Shown here one piece after another: positions 17,777 to 27,229 of a stretch of 64,000 nucleotides of DNA. This DNA comes from Luteibacter sp. dw_328 (GTDB lineage Bacteria > Pseudomonadota > Gammaproteobacteria > Xanthomonadales > Rhodanobacteraceae). The stretch spans positions 62,001-126,000 of the forward strand of contig NZ_JAAVUW010000011.1 of assembly GCF_018449605.1 (NCBI RefSeq). The letters run 5' to 3'. How positions within the stretch are numbered: the first letter of the stretch is position 1; the number at the start of each line of letters is the position of its first letter. The notes beneath the pieces were generated by a model, which was not told where the DNA came from, did no database searches, and saw only the letters and a list, made by a program, of their open reading frames with translations. The position numbers and the translations under genes were made by a program.

Positions 17777-19186
17777 TCAGGCGAACCAGCCGTGCAGCAT
17801 CCAGCCGTCGAGTGTGCCGGGCGGCAGGTAGGCCCAGGCCTGCTGGCCCTCTACCGTGCGCACGATGTAGTAATCGCGACGCGCATCGGCACCGTCCCAC
17901 CAGCCACTCTCGATTCGCTCGGGGCCGGCAAGGACGGCGACCGGATCCGGTCGCATGGGCATCGGGCGAGGCAGCAACCAGAGCGGCCGGCGGCGACGCG
18001 GTAGGGAGACGACGGGGCCGGGGGTGCCATAACGCATGGCGCGCTCGGGCCGGTGGTCGGCGACCAGTGCGATCTGTCGCAACGCTGCGTCGCCCAGACG
18101 TGCGCGCAGCCGCTCGTCGAGTGTCGGCCAGTCGAGGCCATCACCGCGAACGGGTTCGAACAGGTCGCGCAGGGGTGGCCGGAAAACCGGCAGCTCTTCC
18201 GCGACGAGTTCGATCGCCCGCGCCGGCGCCGGTAGGGTGGTTCGCTCGAGGCGTGTACGGGCCAGTTCGAAAAGTCGCTCCGCTTCGCGCTGCGGTGCCG
18301 CCATGGCAACCACGATGCGGGTGCTTTGGCCACGCGCGTGTTCGAGCGTCAGGGTGAAACGTTGCACGCCGCCGTCGCGTGCGGCAAGCAGGTTGGCCAG
18401 TTCACGGGTCAGGCGGCGCAACGGGAACAGCAACGGCTGGCTGCCGTCGAGTTCACTGTCGAATTCGATTCTCTGCAGGAAGCTTGCCGGTGGTTGCCAG
18501 GCGGGCAGGGCATGCGCCGACTGGCCACGGATGCGGTCGAGCCATGCCACGCCATCGCGACCGATGCGTCGGGTCAATTCGGGACGGGGCAGGCGGAAGA
18601 TGTCTTCCAGGCGACGGAAGCCCATCGCCTGCAACGACTTCACCATGCTGGCGGAAAGTCCGCTCCGGGTCAGCGGCAACGCGGCAAGCATGCGCAGTAC
18701 GCCCTCGCGTTCCGGCAGCACCATGCCATCCTCGCTCGCGGCAAAAATCCACGAGGCGGCAGCAAAGGGCGTGGCGGCGAGGGTGTGCGGATGGCCTTGT
18801 TCGAGCAATCCGCTACGCAGGCGTTCGGCGAGTACCGGCCAGCCATCGAAAAGACGAAGGCTGGCACCGACTTCCATCAGGATGGCCTGGGGCGGCGCCA
18901 GGCTGACATGACCGCTGAACTGGTAACACCACGCGGCAATGCCGGCGAGCAGGCGGGTTTCGGCATCGCGGTCACGTGGGCGCACATCGAGGGCTGGGCA
19001 TAGCGCCCGTGCGGCGGCGACGCTTTGCCCACGGCGTACGCCGAAGGCGGCGGCTTCTTCATTTGCGGCGGCGATCAGGCGTTGGCGCGCGTGGCCGTCG
19101 AGTAGAGCGGAGGGGCCTGCCTCCGGTGTCGCGGCGAAGGCGGCGGAGAACGCCAGGCCGGGAAAACGGAGACAGGCCCAAAGCAT
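17777..19186 (-). CDS. imuB: DNA polymerase Y family protein ImuB
   Basis: A 469-aa Y-family polymerase-like protein that begins MLWACLRFPGLAFSAAFA, as ImuB proteins do. The catalytic carboxylates of active Y-family enzymes are not evident, in keeping with ImuB being a non-catalytic adaptor that links DnaE2 to the beta clamp. Helix-hairpin-helix wording LQAMGFRRLEDIFRLPRPEL is present, and the little-finger region follows. It lies between imuA (73-bp gap) and dnaE2 (6-bp gap). Confidence 0.94.
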   Translation of the reverse strand: MLWACLRFPGLAFSAAFAATPEAGPSALLDGHARQRLIAAANEEAAAFGVRRGQSVAAARALCPALDVRPRDRDAETRLLAGIAAWCYQFSGHVSLAPPQAILMEVGASLRLFDGWPVLAERLRSGLLEQGHPHTLAATPFAAASWIFAASEDGMVLPEREGVLRMLAALPLTRSGLSASMVKSLQAMGFRRLEDIFRLPRPELTRRIGRDGVAWLDRIRGQSAHALPAWQPPASFLQRIEFDSELDGSQPLLFPLRRLTRELANLLAARDGGVQRFTLTLEHARGQSTRIVVAMAAPQREAERLFELARTRLERTTLPAPARAIELVAEELPVFRPPLRDLFEPVRGDGLDWPTLDERLRARLGDAALRQIALVADHRPERAMRYGTPGPVVSLPRRRRPLWLLPRPMPMRPDPVAVLAGPERIESGWWDGADARRDYYIVRTVEGQQAWAYLPPGTLDGWMLHGWFA

Positions 19187-19259
19187 GGCTGCGGAAGAGG
19201 GGCGACGACGGAGCGTCCGTCACGACGGCGTGTGGAACGCGGCGTCATGACGGGATCCA

Positions 19260-19889
19260 TCAGGCCCGCATGCGCAACAGCGGAGCGGTGGTGGTCAGCA
19301 GGCCACGCGACTTGAGGACATCCACGTAGGTGGCCTCGTCGCTGTTGCTGACCTTGAGGCGGAGCGCGGCCGGGCTGTTCTGCGCGGCGTGCGTGGCCGG
19401 GCGGAAAAGCATGGCGCAGGCGTCGCCGGTTTCGGCGGCCAGCTGCAGGCGACGCAGGCTGCGGTAGTCGATGTCGGGCAACCAGCCGACCACGGCGCCG
19501 CAGCAGCCCGAGCGCAGGCACTGCTCCATGCTCCATGCGGCCTCGGTGCTGCCGGCATGGATTTCATGCAGAAAGCGTAGGTCGACACCGGCCGCGGCCA
19601 GCGCGGGGGCATAGGGAAGATAAGGCGGCGCGACGAAGATCACGCGGCGGTGCTCCTGGGTCAGCGCGGCAAGTGCAGGCATGACCAGATCCAGTTCGCC
19701 CAGGCCATCATGCTCGAACAGGATTTCGCTGAGGGCACCCTGCGGCCAGCCACCGCCGGGCAGTTTCGCGTCGAGCGAGGTCCAGCCCGTGGACAGCGCG
19801 CGTACGCGCGGCTGACGGTCGGCGGAACGCCGCCAGATACCGGGATGGTCGAGCACCTGAGCGAGATTCGGGGAGGCGATGGCGTTCAT
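19260..19889 (-). CDS. imuA: translesion DNA synthesis-associated protein ImuA
   Basis: A 209-aa RecA-like protein with the ImuA opening HPGIWRRSADRQPRVRALST followed by GWTSLDAKLPGGGWPQGALS. A canonical Walker A is not seen, as is usual for gammaproteobacterial ImuA (SulA/RecA-like). It is the second gene of the SOS mutasome operon and starts 2 bp after the lexA stop, which suggests tight coupling. It is thought to support ImuB and DnaE2 at lesions. Confidence 0.93.
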   Translation of the reverse strand: MNAIASPNLAQVLDHPGIWRRSADRQPRVRALSTGWTSLDAKLPGGGWPQGALSEILFEHDGLGELDLVMPALAALTQEHRRVIFVAPPYLPYAPALAAAGVDLRFLHEIHAGSTEAAWSMEQCLRSGCCGAVVGWLPDIDYRSLRRLQLAAETGDACAMLFRPATHAAQNSPAALRLKVSNSDEATYVDVLKSRGLLTTTAPLLRMRA

Positions 19890-19891
19890 GG

Positions 19892-20518
19892 TCAGGTCCT
19901 GCGAATGATGCCGACGTAACGCCCTTCGATGGCGAACGCGTGGCGACGGGGATCGACTTCGATCGGCTCGAAGTCGGGATTTTCGGGTAGCAACAGGACG
20001 CGGTTGCGGTCGTGCTTGAGGCGTTTCACGGTGACTTCGTCGTCCAGCCGGGCGACCACGATCTGGCCATCGGTGGCGACGGCCGTCTTATGCACGGCAA
20101 GCAGGTCGCCATCGAGGATGCCCACATCGCGCATGCTCAGGCCGACGACACGCAGGAGGTAATCGGCGCGCGGGCGGAACAGCGCGGGATCGACTTCCAG
20201 TTGCGATTCGATGTTTTCCTCGGCGAGGATGGGCGAGCCGGCGGCAACGCGGCCGATCAGCGGCAACTCGTTGGCTGCCTGGCCGCGCAGGCTCGAGGCG
20301 AGACCGGGGGGAATGCGCAGCCCGCGGTGCTGCGGGGAGCGCTCGAGCACGCCTTTACGGACCAGAGACTCGACACAGGCCTGTGCTGAACTGTGGCTGG
20401 AAAAGCCCAGGGCATCGGCGATCTCGCGCAGTGTCGGCGGGAGCCCTTGCGCCTGCAGGTATTCCTGCAGGAAGGAAAGGGTCTTTTGCTGACGCTCGGT
20501 AAGGGTAGGTGTCGACAT
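19892..20518 (-). CDS. lexA: LexA repressor (SOS regulator)
   Basis: A 208-aa LexA with an N-terminal winged helix (LTERQQKTLSFLQEYLQAQG, then LPPTLREIADALGFSSHSSA) and a C-terminal peptidase. The self-cleavage bond is Ala93-Gly94 (GRVAAGSP). The catalytic dyad is Ser128 (VVGLSMRDVG) and Lys165 (DDEVTVKRLK). It represses its own mutasome operon and is cleaved when RecA is activated. The recognition helix differs from that of E. coli LexA, fitting the LexA2 class that binds GTAC-N4-GTRC sites, and such a site overlaps the start region. Neither candidate start (20518 or 20536) has a Shine-Dalgarno sequence. Confidence 0.95.
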   Translation of the reverse strand: MSTPTLTERQQKTLSFLQEYLQAQGLPPTLREIADALGFSSHSSAQACVESLVRKGVLERSPQHRGLRIPPGLASSLRGQAANELPLIGRVAAGSPILAEENIESQLEVDPALFRPRADYLLRVVGLSMRDVGILDGDLLAVHKTAVATDGQIVVARLDDEVTVKRLKHDRNRVLLLPENPDFEPIEVDPRRHAFAIEGRYVGIIRRT

Positions 20519-20537
20519 GCGTACATTTGTACACATG
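20516..20537 (-). promoter_or_regulatory. LexA2-type SOS box at lexA
   Basis: A 22-bp near-palindrome, CATGCGTACATTTGTACACATG, matches its own reverse complement at 18 of 22 positions. It contains the core GTAC-N4-GTAC, the type of site known for LexA2 (GTAC-N4-GTGC in Pseudomonas putida). It overlaps the lexA start codon, an ideal place for autorepression. Confidence 0.75.
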
Positions 20538-20814
20538 CCAGGAGAGCGGCGCAAGGGGGAGCTTCGATTACGGGATGACTCAAGGGCTTGTCGCCCTATC
20601 TCAATCCGGTTTTCCCTTACACGAAGGCGAGGGCAAGGGCATCTGGAGATGGCTTGCCATTGGGCAAACCATGGACGAACTCCCGGGATAAGCCGTCTGA
20701 GAGGCCCAGAGAACCGCCATGACCCCCGTCCATGCCTCCAGCGCGACATCTTCCTCTAAGCCGGCTGGCCATGAGCAGCTTGCATGCCCCCCATCGCCAA
20801 AGCAGGATGCCGAC

Positions 20815-21090
20815 ATGGAACACAGACTTAGCAGGCTGGAAGTCACCACCCAGCATATCCAGGACGATCTTCGCGATCTTCGTACCGATGTGGGCGAGTT
20901 CAAAGCTGAAATGCGCGAATTCAAGGGCGAAATGCGCGGCGAAATGCGTGACTTTCGAAAGGAGGTCCGCTCAGAGTTCCGCGATGTCCGCCATCAGGCG
21001 CGCACGGATTTCCGTCTCCTCTTCGGCGCAATCATCAGCCTGGCCGTGGGTATGGCGGCTCTGATGGCTAAAGGCTTTCACTGGGTTTAA
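20815..21090 (+). CDS. coiled-coil protein with C-terminal membrane anchor
   Basis: A 91-aa protein (123 aa if the ATG at 20719 is used). It has a long heptad-rich helix (RLEVTTQHIQDDLRDLRTDV, then repeated EMREFKGEMRGEMRDFRKEV) and one C-terminal transmembrane helix (LLFGAIISLAVGMAALMA). The preferred start has AGGA 9 nt upstream; the extra N-terminal segment has untypical codon use. It reads like a tail-anchored spacer or scaffolding protein of unknown role. It is divergent from lexA. Confidence 0.62.
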   Translation: MEHRLSRLEVTTQHIQDDLRDLRTDVGEFKAEMREFKGEMRGEMRDFRKEVRSEFRDVRHQARTDFRLLFGAIISLAVGMAALMAKGFHWV

Positions 21091-21099
21091 GACCCTATT

Positions 21100-21131
21100 G
21101 CACGTTTGTGCACGTTTACGTACATTGATGC
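21100..21131 (+). promoter_or_regulatory. cluster of LexA2-like half sites upstream of the MFS operon
   Basis: GCAC-GTTT-GTGC at 21100-21111 is a perfect palindrome of the LexA2 type, and GTAC-ATTG-ATGC follows at 21120-21131. They lie 25-56 bp before the MFS start codon. Binding by LexA is an inference from similarity to the lexA box. Confidence 0.5.
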
Positions 21132-21155
21132 GCATTCCTCGTCCCCGGAAGCCGC

Positions 21156-22277
21156 ATGAATCCCGTACGCGCCACCCGTTTGATCTTTCTCCTCTCCGGC
21201 ATAGGCATGGCCAGTTGGGCACCGATGGTGCCTTACGCCAAGGCCCGCCTTGCCCTCGACGACGCCACCCTGGGCCTCGTGCTGCTGTGCATGGGCTTTG
21301 GTGCGGTCATCGCCATGCCTATCGCGGGTTTCCTGAGTCATCGGTTCGGCCACCGCTACGTGATCGGCGTGAGCGGCCTTCTGGTCTGCGTGGCGTTGCC
21401 CTTGCTGACCCTCGCCCCGAGCGTCTGGTGGCTGGGCGCAGCCTTGCTGTTCTTTGGTGGGTCGATCGGCGTCGTCGACGTGGCGATGAATGCTCACGCG
21501 GTGGATGTCGAGAAGCAGCAGGGGAGGCCGATGATGTCCGGTTTCCACGGCCTGTTCAGCGTCGGCGGCCTCGCAGGCTCCGCGGGCATGGCGGCCCTGT
21601 TGCATGCCGGCTCACCCCTGACGGGTAGTGCGATCGCGGTATCGATCCTGTTGCTGGTCATCGTTGCCACGCAGTGGCGGCACTTCCTCGTCCGCCACGA
21701 CGACGGTTCTGGTGAACCGCATGCTCGTTTCCGTCTGCCTGGCGGTGCGGTGTTTCTTCTCGGCTTCCTCTGCATGGTCGTGTTCCTTGCCGAGGGTGCC
21801 ATGCTCGACTGGAGCGCCGTATTCCTGCGTTTCTCACGCGGCTTCGATCCGTCCGTGGCCGGTCTGGGCTACGCCGCGTTCTCGATCGCCATGGCTGTGG
21901 GCCGGCTGCTCGGCGACCGCATCACCGCTGCACTGGGTCCGGTCAACATCGTTCGCATCGGTAGCCTGATCGCCGCCGCCGGCTTCTTCCTCGCTACGAC
22001 GCTGCCGTGGGGGCCGGCGGCGCTACTCGGTTTTGCTCTGGTCGGCATCGGTGCCTCGAACATCGTGCCCGTGCTGTTCAGTGCCGCTGGCCGGATGCCC
22101 CGCACCTCGCCCGCCATCGCCATCGCCACGGTTACCTCGCTGGGCTACGCCGGAATGCTTGCCGGGCCGGCCGTCATCGGTTTCGTCGCCAAGGCCAGCA
22201 CGCTATCGATCGCCCTGGGCGGCGTCGCGTCCCAGCTCGTCGTGGTATCCCTTTGCGCGTCCATCGCGCGCCGCTGA
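21156..22277 (+). CDS. MFS transporter (YbjJ-like)
   Basis: A 373-aa major facilitator with 12 hydrophobic helices, beginning MNPVRATRLIFLLSGIGMAS. The first cytoplasmic loop has GFLSHRFGHRYVIG, the A-motif region, and a repeat of the two-domain pattern follows with GRLLGDRITAALG. The short loops and GFGAVIAMPIAGFL wording resemble the FucP/YbjJ branch, so a sugar or small metabolite is likely. GGAAG lies just upstream. It heads an operon with a HAD phosphatase and a DeoR regulator. Confidence 0.9.
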   Translation: MNPVRATRLIFLLSGIGMASWAPMVPYAKARLALDDATLGLVLLCMGFGAVIAMPIAGFLSHRFGHRYVIGVSGLLVCVALPLLTLAPSVWWLGAALLFFGGSIGVVDVAMNAHAVDVEKQQGRPMMSGFHGLFSVGGLAGSAGMAALLHAGSPLTGSAIAVSILLLVIVATQWRHFLVRHDDGSGEPHARFRLPGGAVFLLGFLCMVVFLAEGAMLDWSAVFLRFSRGFDPSVAGLGYAAFSIAMAVGRLLGDRITAALGPVNIVRIGSLIAAAGFFLATTLPWGPAALLGFALVGIGASNIVPVLFSAAGRMPRTSPAIAIATVTSLGYAGMLAGPAVIGFVAKASTLSIALGGVASQLVVVSLCASIARR

Positions 22278-22292
22278 TCCAAGGAGTCTTCC

Positions 22293-22913
22293 ATGCATTC
22301 CAAACGCAATGTGGTCATCTTCGATTTCGGCGGGGTACTTGTCGACTGGAATCCCCGCTACCTCTACAGCAAGCTGTTCGGCGACGATGAAGCCGGGATG
22401 GAGCGTTTCCTCGCCGAAGTGACCACGCCTGAGTGGAACCTGCAGCAGGATGCGGGACGCCCGTGGGAGGAAGCCGTGCGTTTGTTGACCGCGGAGCATC
22501 CCACCCAGGCCGATCTGATCGCGGCCTACCAGCATCGTTGGGAAGAGACCCTGGGCGGTCCCATCGACGACAGCCTGCATATCCTGCGTGAGCTCAAGGA
22601 CGCAGGGCATCCCTTGTATGGCCTGACCAACTGGTCGCACGAGACCTTTCCCATCGCACGTCAGCGATATGCATTCTTCGACTGCTTCGACGGCATCGTG
22701 GTGTCGGGCGAGGAGGGCATGATCAAGCCCGATCCGAAGCTCTACGAAACCCTGCTCGAGCGATACGACATCGACCCGACCTGCGCCATCTTCATCGACG
22801 ACAACAAGATCAACGTGGAAGCCGCGGAGGCCCTTGGTATCCACGGCATCCATTTCCATACCCCGGCCCAGTTGCGCGCCGAACTGATCGAGCTCGGATT
22901 CCTGCCGAAATGA
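22293..22913 (+). CDS. HAD family hydrolase (YihX-like)
   Basis: A 206-aa haloacid-dehalogenase-superfamily hydrolase. Motif I is VIFDFGGVLVDWNP (nucleophile Asp, with Gly in place of the second Asp, as in YihX), motif II is YGLTNWSHE, motif III is MIKPDPKLYE and motif IV is IFIDDNKINVEAA. YihX-type members dephosphorylate hexose phosphates such as alpha-glucose-1-phosphate, so a sugar phosphate substrate is plausible. AAGGAG precedes the ATG. It overlaps the DeoR gene by 4 bp. Confidence 0.9.
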   Translation: MHSKRNVVIFDFGGVLVDWNPRYLYSKLFGDDEAGMERFLAEVTTPEWNLQQDAGRPWEEAVRLLTAEHPTQADLIAAYQHRWEETLGGPIDDSLHILRELKDAGHPLYGLTNWSHETFPIARQRYAFFDCFDGIVVSGEEGMIKPDPKLYETLLERYDIDPTCAIFIDDNKINVEAAEALGIHGIHFHTPAQLRAELIELGFLPK

Positions 22914-23677
22914 ACGCGCCGGACACCACGCTGCCGCGCGAGCGGCAGCAACTGATCCTCGAACGCCTGCAGCGCGACGGAAAAGTCATTGCCGCGGATC
23001 TCGCCCAGGAATTCCGCGTATCGGAAGATTCGATCCGCCGTGATCTGCGCGACCTTGCTGCCCAGGGATTGTGCCGTCGCGTTTACGGCGGCGCATTGCT
23101 TGCCGTGAATATCCCGCCCCTGGGTGAGCGACATGCCGAACGTACCGAGCTGAAACGAGCGCTCGCCCGCACGGCGCTAAGTCTGGTCGGCACCGGCCAG
23201 ATCCTCTTCATCGACGCCGGCTCCACCAACACGGTGCTGGCGAAGATGCTCCCCGATCACCATGACCTTACAGTGGTGACGAATGCACCCGATGTCGCGT
23301 TGGCGGTGCTGGGGCGGCCGGGATTCGACGTGATCATGCTCGGTGGCAAGCTCGATCCCGCGATCGGTGGCGCGATTGGCTCGCGCACCGTGCGGCAGGC
23401 TCAGGATATTCGCGCGGACCTGTGTTTCCCGGGCGTGTGCGCGATCGATCCACAGCGTGGGCTATGGACCTACGACGAGGAGGAGACGGTCTTCAAGCAG
23501 GCGATCATCGAGGCCAGTGGCGAGACGGTCGCCATCGCGACACCCGACAAACTGGTGGCGTCGGCGACGCATCACACGGCACCGATCACCGGCATCTCGC
23601 ATCTGGTGGTCGCGTCGGATACGGATGCGGCGGTGGTGGCGCGTTATCGCGCGGCGGGCGTGACCGTGCACATGTAA
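22910..23677 (+). CDS. DeoR/GlpR family transcriptional regulator
   Basis: A 255-aa repressor. The N-terminal winged helix (RQQLILERLQRDGKVIAADL followed by AQEFRVSEDSIRRDLRDLAA) carries the DeoR signature. The C-terminal sugar-phosphate sensor domain has FIDAGSTNTVLAKMLP, VMLGGKLDPAIGG and the closing DKLVASATHHTAPITGI. DeoR regulators respond to phosphorylated sugars, which fits the neighbouring transporter and HAD phosphatase. It is translationally coupled to the HAD gene (ATGA overlap). Confidence 0.94.
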   Translation: MNAPDTTLPRERQQLILERLQRDGKVIAADLAQEFRVSEDSIRRDLRDLAAQGLCRRVYGGALLAVNIPPLGERHAERTELKRALARTALSLVGTGQILFIDAGSTNTVLAKMLPDHHDLTVVTNAPDVALAVLGRPGFDVIMLGGKLDPAIGGAIGSRTVRQAQDIRADLCFPGVCAIDPQRGLWTYDEEETVFKQAIIEASGETVAIATPDKLVASATHHTAPITGISHLVVASDTDAAVVARYRAAGVTVHM

Positions 23678-23710
23678 CACCAGCCTGTGTAACCGCTGGC
23701 AACAGGATCT

Positions 23711-23820
23711 GTAGGAGCCGATTCATCGGCGATCCCGCGGTAGCGGGCCAGTTTGAGACAAGCACCCGATCGCCGATGAATCGGCTCCTACCGAGCAAAA
23801 AAACGCCCGGTAGGAGCCGT
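23711..23820. repeat. REP-like palindromic repeat
   Basis: Two perfect 24-bp arms, at 23711-23734 and 23768-23791 (core GGAGCCGATTCATCGGCGAT), form a long hairpin around an inner CCCGC-GGTA-GCGGG hairpin. A partial copy (GGTAGGAGCCG) follows at 23809-23819. The same core recurs near 27.7, 33.6 and 60.6 kb. It sits between two converging genes and may also end their transcripts. Confidence 0.88.
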
Positions 23821-23824
23821 CATT

Positions 23825-26197
23825 TCAGCCGGCCTTTTTCTTTGCCAGACGCAGCCAGGTATCGACGACGGTATCCGGGTTCAGCGATACCGATTCGATG
23901 CCCTGGTCCATCAGCCATTCGGCAAGGTCAGGGTGATCGGACGGGCCCTGGCCGCAGATGCCGATGTACTTGCCCTTGGCGCGGGCCGTGCTGATCGCCA
24001 TCGAGAGCAGCTTCTTCACCGCCGGGTCGCGCTCGTCGAAGAGGTTGGCGACGATGCTCGAATCGCGATCCAGGCCGAGGGTGAGCTGGGTGAGGTCGTT
24101 CGAGCCGATCGAGAAGCCGTCGAAAATGTCGAGGAACTCGTCGGCCATCAAGGCGTTGGAGGGGACCTCGCACATCATGATGACCTTCAGGTCGTTCTCG
24201 CCCTGCACGAGGCCGTTCTTGCGCAGCACCTCGATCACCTTGCGGCCTTCGTCCAGCGTGCGCACGAAGGGAATCATGATCCACACATTGGTCATGCCCA
24301 TCGTTTCACGCACGTACTTGGCGGCCTTGCACTCGAGCGCGAACGAATCGGCGAAGCCCGGATCGACATAACGGCTGGCGCCGCGGTAGCCGATCATCGG
24401 GTTCTCTTCGTGCGGCTCATAACGCGAACCACCGAGCAGGCCGGCGTACTCGTTCGACTTGAAATCGGACAGGCGCACGATCACCGGCTTCGGATAGACC
24501 GAGGCGGCAATGGTCGAAATGCCCTCGGCGAGACGGTCGACATAGAACGACACCGGGTCCTTGTAGCCGTAGATACGCGCGTCGATGCGGGCCTTGGTTT
24601 CCGGATCCTGCTTGGCGTACTCGAGCAGTGCCTTCGGATGCACGCCGATGTGGCTGGCGATGATCATTTCCAGGCGCGCCAGGCCGATGCCGGCGTTCGG
24701 CAGCATGCCGAAGTCGAATGCGCGCTCGGGGTTGGCCACATTCATCATGATCTTGAGCGGCGCCTCGGGCATCGCGCCGAGGTCGGCGGTGATGCGGTCG
24801 AACTTGAGCAGGCCCTCGTAGATCGTGCCCGTATCGCCTTCGGCGCAGGACACGGTGACTTCGGCGCCGTCCGGAATGGTCTCCAGCGCGTTACCGCAGC
24901 CGACGACCGCCGGTACGCCGAGCTCGCGGGCAATGATCGCCGCGTGGCAGGTACGGCCGCCGCGGTTGGTAACGATCGCCGCGGCGCGCTTCATTACCGG
25001 CTCCCAGTCGGGGTCGGTCATGTCGGCCACGAGTACGTCGCCCGGCTGCACCTTGCTCATATCGGCCAGGGAGCGGATCACGCGCGCCTTGCCCGAGCCG
25101 ATCTTCTGGCCGATGGCGCGACCTTCGGTGAGTACCTTGCCCTTTTCGTTGAGCTGAAAGCGCTCGAGCGTGGTCGTGGTGGCACGCGATTTCACGGTCT
25201 CCGGGCGCGCCTGGACGACGTAGAGCTTGCCCGTGTTGCCGTCCTTCGCCCACTCGATGTCCATCGGGCGGCCGTAATGCTTCTCGATGATCAGCGCCTG
25301 GCGCGAGAGTTCCTCGACATCGGCGTCCTCGATGCAGAAGCGGTGACGCAGGTCGACCGGGGTCTCCTCGATGCGCACGCGCTCGCCGGGCTGGTCGGAA
25401 TACACCATGCGCTGCTGCTTGGCGCCGAGGCTGCGACGAAGCACGGCCGGCTTGCCTTCGCGCAGGGTAGGCTTGAATACGTAGAACTCGTCCGGGTTCA
25501 CGGCGCCCTGGACCACCATCTCGCCCAGGCCGTACGAACCGGTGACGAAGACGACGTCGCGAAAGCCGGATTCGGTGTCGAGGGTGAACAGCACGCCGGA
25601 GGCGCCGACATCCGAGCGGATCATCAGCTGCACGCCGGCGGAGAGGAAGACATCCTCGTGCTTAAAGCCCTGGTGCACGCGATAAGCGATGGCGCGGTCG
25701 TTATAGAGCGAGGCGAAGACTTCCTTCACCTTGTGCAGCACGTCGTCGATGCCGACCACGTTGAGGAAGGTTTCCTGCTGACCGGCGAACGAGGCGTCGG
25801 GCAGGTCTTCCGCCGTGGCGGACGAGCGCACGGCCACGGCGATATCGTCGGCGCCGGCATCCTTGCAGAGCTTGATGTAGGCGTCGCGGATCGCCTGCTC
25901 GAGATCGGCGGGCAGGGCGGTATCGACGATCCAGCCGCGGATCTCCTTGCCGCCACGGACCAGTTCATCCACATCGTCCACGTCCAGCGTGGCCAGACGT
26001 TTCTGGATGCGCTTGGCGAGGCCGCTCTTTTCGAGATAGGTCTGGAAGGCGTCGGCCGTGGTGGCAAAGCCACCCGGAACGGACACGCCCAGTTTCGCCA
26101 GGTTGCCGATCATCTCGCCAAGGGAGGCGTTCTTGCCGCCTACCTTGCCCAGATCGGTCATGCGCAGCGCGTCGAGCCAAAGTACCAGGTCGCTCAA
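23825..26197 (-). CDS. ppsA: phosphoenolpyruvate synthase
   Basis: A 790-aa enzyme that makes phosphoenolpyruvate from pyruvate and ATP, the entry step to gluconeogenesis. The ATP-grasp domain opens [20 protein letters not shown], and the phospho-histidine motif is [15 protein letters not shown]. The PEP/pyruvate domain carries [17 protein letters not shown] and [12 protein letters not shown]. The start is a TTG at 26197 ([15 protein letters not shown]), which has GAGGA 7 nt upstream and gives the family length (792 aa in E. coli). It is divergent from its regulator ppsR. Confidence 0.96.
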   Translation of the reverse strand: MSDLVLWLDALRMTDLGKVGGKNASLGEMIGNLAKLGVSVPGGFATTADAFQTYLEKSGLAKRIQKRLATLDVDDVDELVRGGKEIRGWIVDTALPADLEQAIRDAYIKLCKDAGADDIAVAVRSSATAEDLPDASFAGQQETFLNVVGIDDVLHKVKEVFASLYNDRAIAYRVHQGFKHEDVFLSAGVQLMIRSDVGASGVLFTLDTESGFRDVVFVTGSYGLGEMVVQGAVNPDEFYVFKPTLREGKPAVLRRSLGAKQQRMVYSDQPGERVRIEETPVDLRHRFCIEDADVEELSRQALIIEKHYGRPMDIEWAKDGNTGKLYVVQARPETVKSRATTTTLERFQLNEKGKVLTEGRAIGQKIGSGKARVIRSLADMSKVQPGDVLVADMTDPDWEPVMKRAAAIVTNRGGRTCHAAIIARELGVPAVVGCGNALETIPDGAEVTVSCAEGDTGTIYEGLLKFDRITADLGAMPEAPLKIMMNVANPERAFDFGMLPNAGIGLARLEMIIASHIGVHPKALLEYAKQDPETKARIDARIYGYKDPVSFYVDRLAEGISTIAASVYPKPVIVRLSDFKSNEYAGLLGGSRYEPHEENPMIGYRGASRYVDPGFADSFALECKAAKYVRETMGMTNVWIMIPFVRTLDEGRKVIEVLRKNGLVQGENDLKVIMMCEVPSNALMADEFLDIFDGFSIGSNDLTQLTLGLDRDSSIVANLFDERDPAVKKLLSMAISTARAKGKYIGICGQGPSDHPDLAEWLMDQGIESVSLNPDTVVDTWLRLAKKKAG

Positions 26198-26359
26198 AGG
26201 AAAGTCCTCACATCGGTTCGTCGGTATTGCGGCGGGCCGCGCTAGAAAATCCGCGCATTGTGGTAGCCCTGTCACCGTGGAAACAAGGCGCGATGCACAA
26301 ACGTTCAGGGATCATGAGGGGTCGCTTGTTATGGCGGCGTCTTGCGCTAAGGTTTGCCC

Positions 26360-27202
26360 ATGGACCAACCGCTGGGAAAACCCCCGATGCGCCGTACCGT
26401 CTTCTTCATTTCCGATTCCACCGGCATCACCGCCGAAACCATCGGGAACAGCATGCTGGCCCAGTTCGAGGGGGTCCAGTTCGATACCCACCGCCTGCCG
26501 TTCATCGACAACCCGCAGAAAGCCGAGGCGGCCTCCCTGCGCATCAAGACCAAGTACGCCCAGGACGGGCAGCGGCCGATCGTCGTCAACACCATGACTT
26601 CCCGTGCCCTGTGCGACATCGTGGCCGGCAGCGGGGCACTCATGCTGGACGTCTTTGCCCCCTTCATCGACCCGCTGGAAGCGGAACTGGGCACCAAGCA
26701 GTCGGGCGCGGTCAACCGTTCACACGGCCTGGTGGACTTCGAACGCTACGAAGCGAGGATAAACGCCACCAACTATGCCCTGGCGCATGACGATGGCCTG
26801 GATGTCGATTACAACGAATCGGACCTCGTTCTCGTCGGCGTTTCCCGTTCCGGCAAGACGCCTACCTGCCTCTACATGGCCTTGCATTACGGCGTGTGTG
26901 CCGCCAACTATCCGCTCACGGACGACGACCTGGACAAGCTGGAGCTGCCAACCCGTCTCCGCCCTTATCGAAGCCGCCTGTTCGGGCTGACCATCGACCC
27001 GAACCGCCTTGCGCAGATCCGTGAGCAGCGGCGCCCGGGGAGCCGATATGCGACCCTGAAACAGTGTCGCTGGGAACTGGAGCAGGCCGACCGGCTCATG
27101 CGACGGGAAAATATTCCGGTCCTCAACACCACGCATACGTCGATCGAGGAGATTTCGAGCAAGATTTTCGAGTACCTCGGCATCGAACGTCACATGTATT
27201 AG
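26360..27202 (+). CDS. ppsR: PEP synthase regulatory protein (kinase/pyrophosphorylase, DUF299)
   Basis: A 280-aa bifunctional regulator that phosphorylates PEP synthase on threonine using ADP and reverses it with phosphate. The start is MDQPLGKPPMRRTVFFISDS, with the conserved TGITAETIGNSMLAQFEG and a P-loop VGVSRSGKTPTCLYMA. The C-terminal wording NTTHTSIEEISSKI is also conserved. It is transcribed away from ppsA across 162 bp. TAAGG lies 7 nt before the ATG; MRRTVFF at 26387 is an alternative start. Confidence 0.94.
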   Translation: MDQPLGKPPMRRTVFFISDSTGITAETIGNSMLAQFEGVQFDTHRLPFIDNPQKAEAASLRIKTKYAQDGQRPIVVNTMTSRALCDIVAGSGALMLDVFAPFIDPLEAELGTKQSGAVNRSHGLVDFERYEARINATNYALAHDDGLDVDYNESDLVLVGVSRSGKTPTCLYMALHYGVCAANYPLTDDDLDKLELPTRLRPYRSRLFGLTIDPNRLAQIREQRRPGSRYATLKQCRWELEQADRLMRRENIPVLNTTHTSIEEISSKIFEYLGIERHMY

Positions 27203-27229
27203 ACAGCCCTACGGAGACCCTCGCCCGAC

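Noticed and set aside
20719-20814. N-terminal extension of the coiled-coil gene as a separate coding part
   Set aside because: The segment is Ser/Pro-rich with untypical codons, and the later ATG has the better ribosome site. It is kept only as an alternative start.
23933-26245. A 770-codon open frame on the plus strand inside ppsA
   Set aside because: It is antisense to PpsA, which has full family motifs. The peptide is His/Arg/Ala-rich without domain features.
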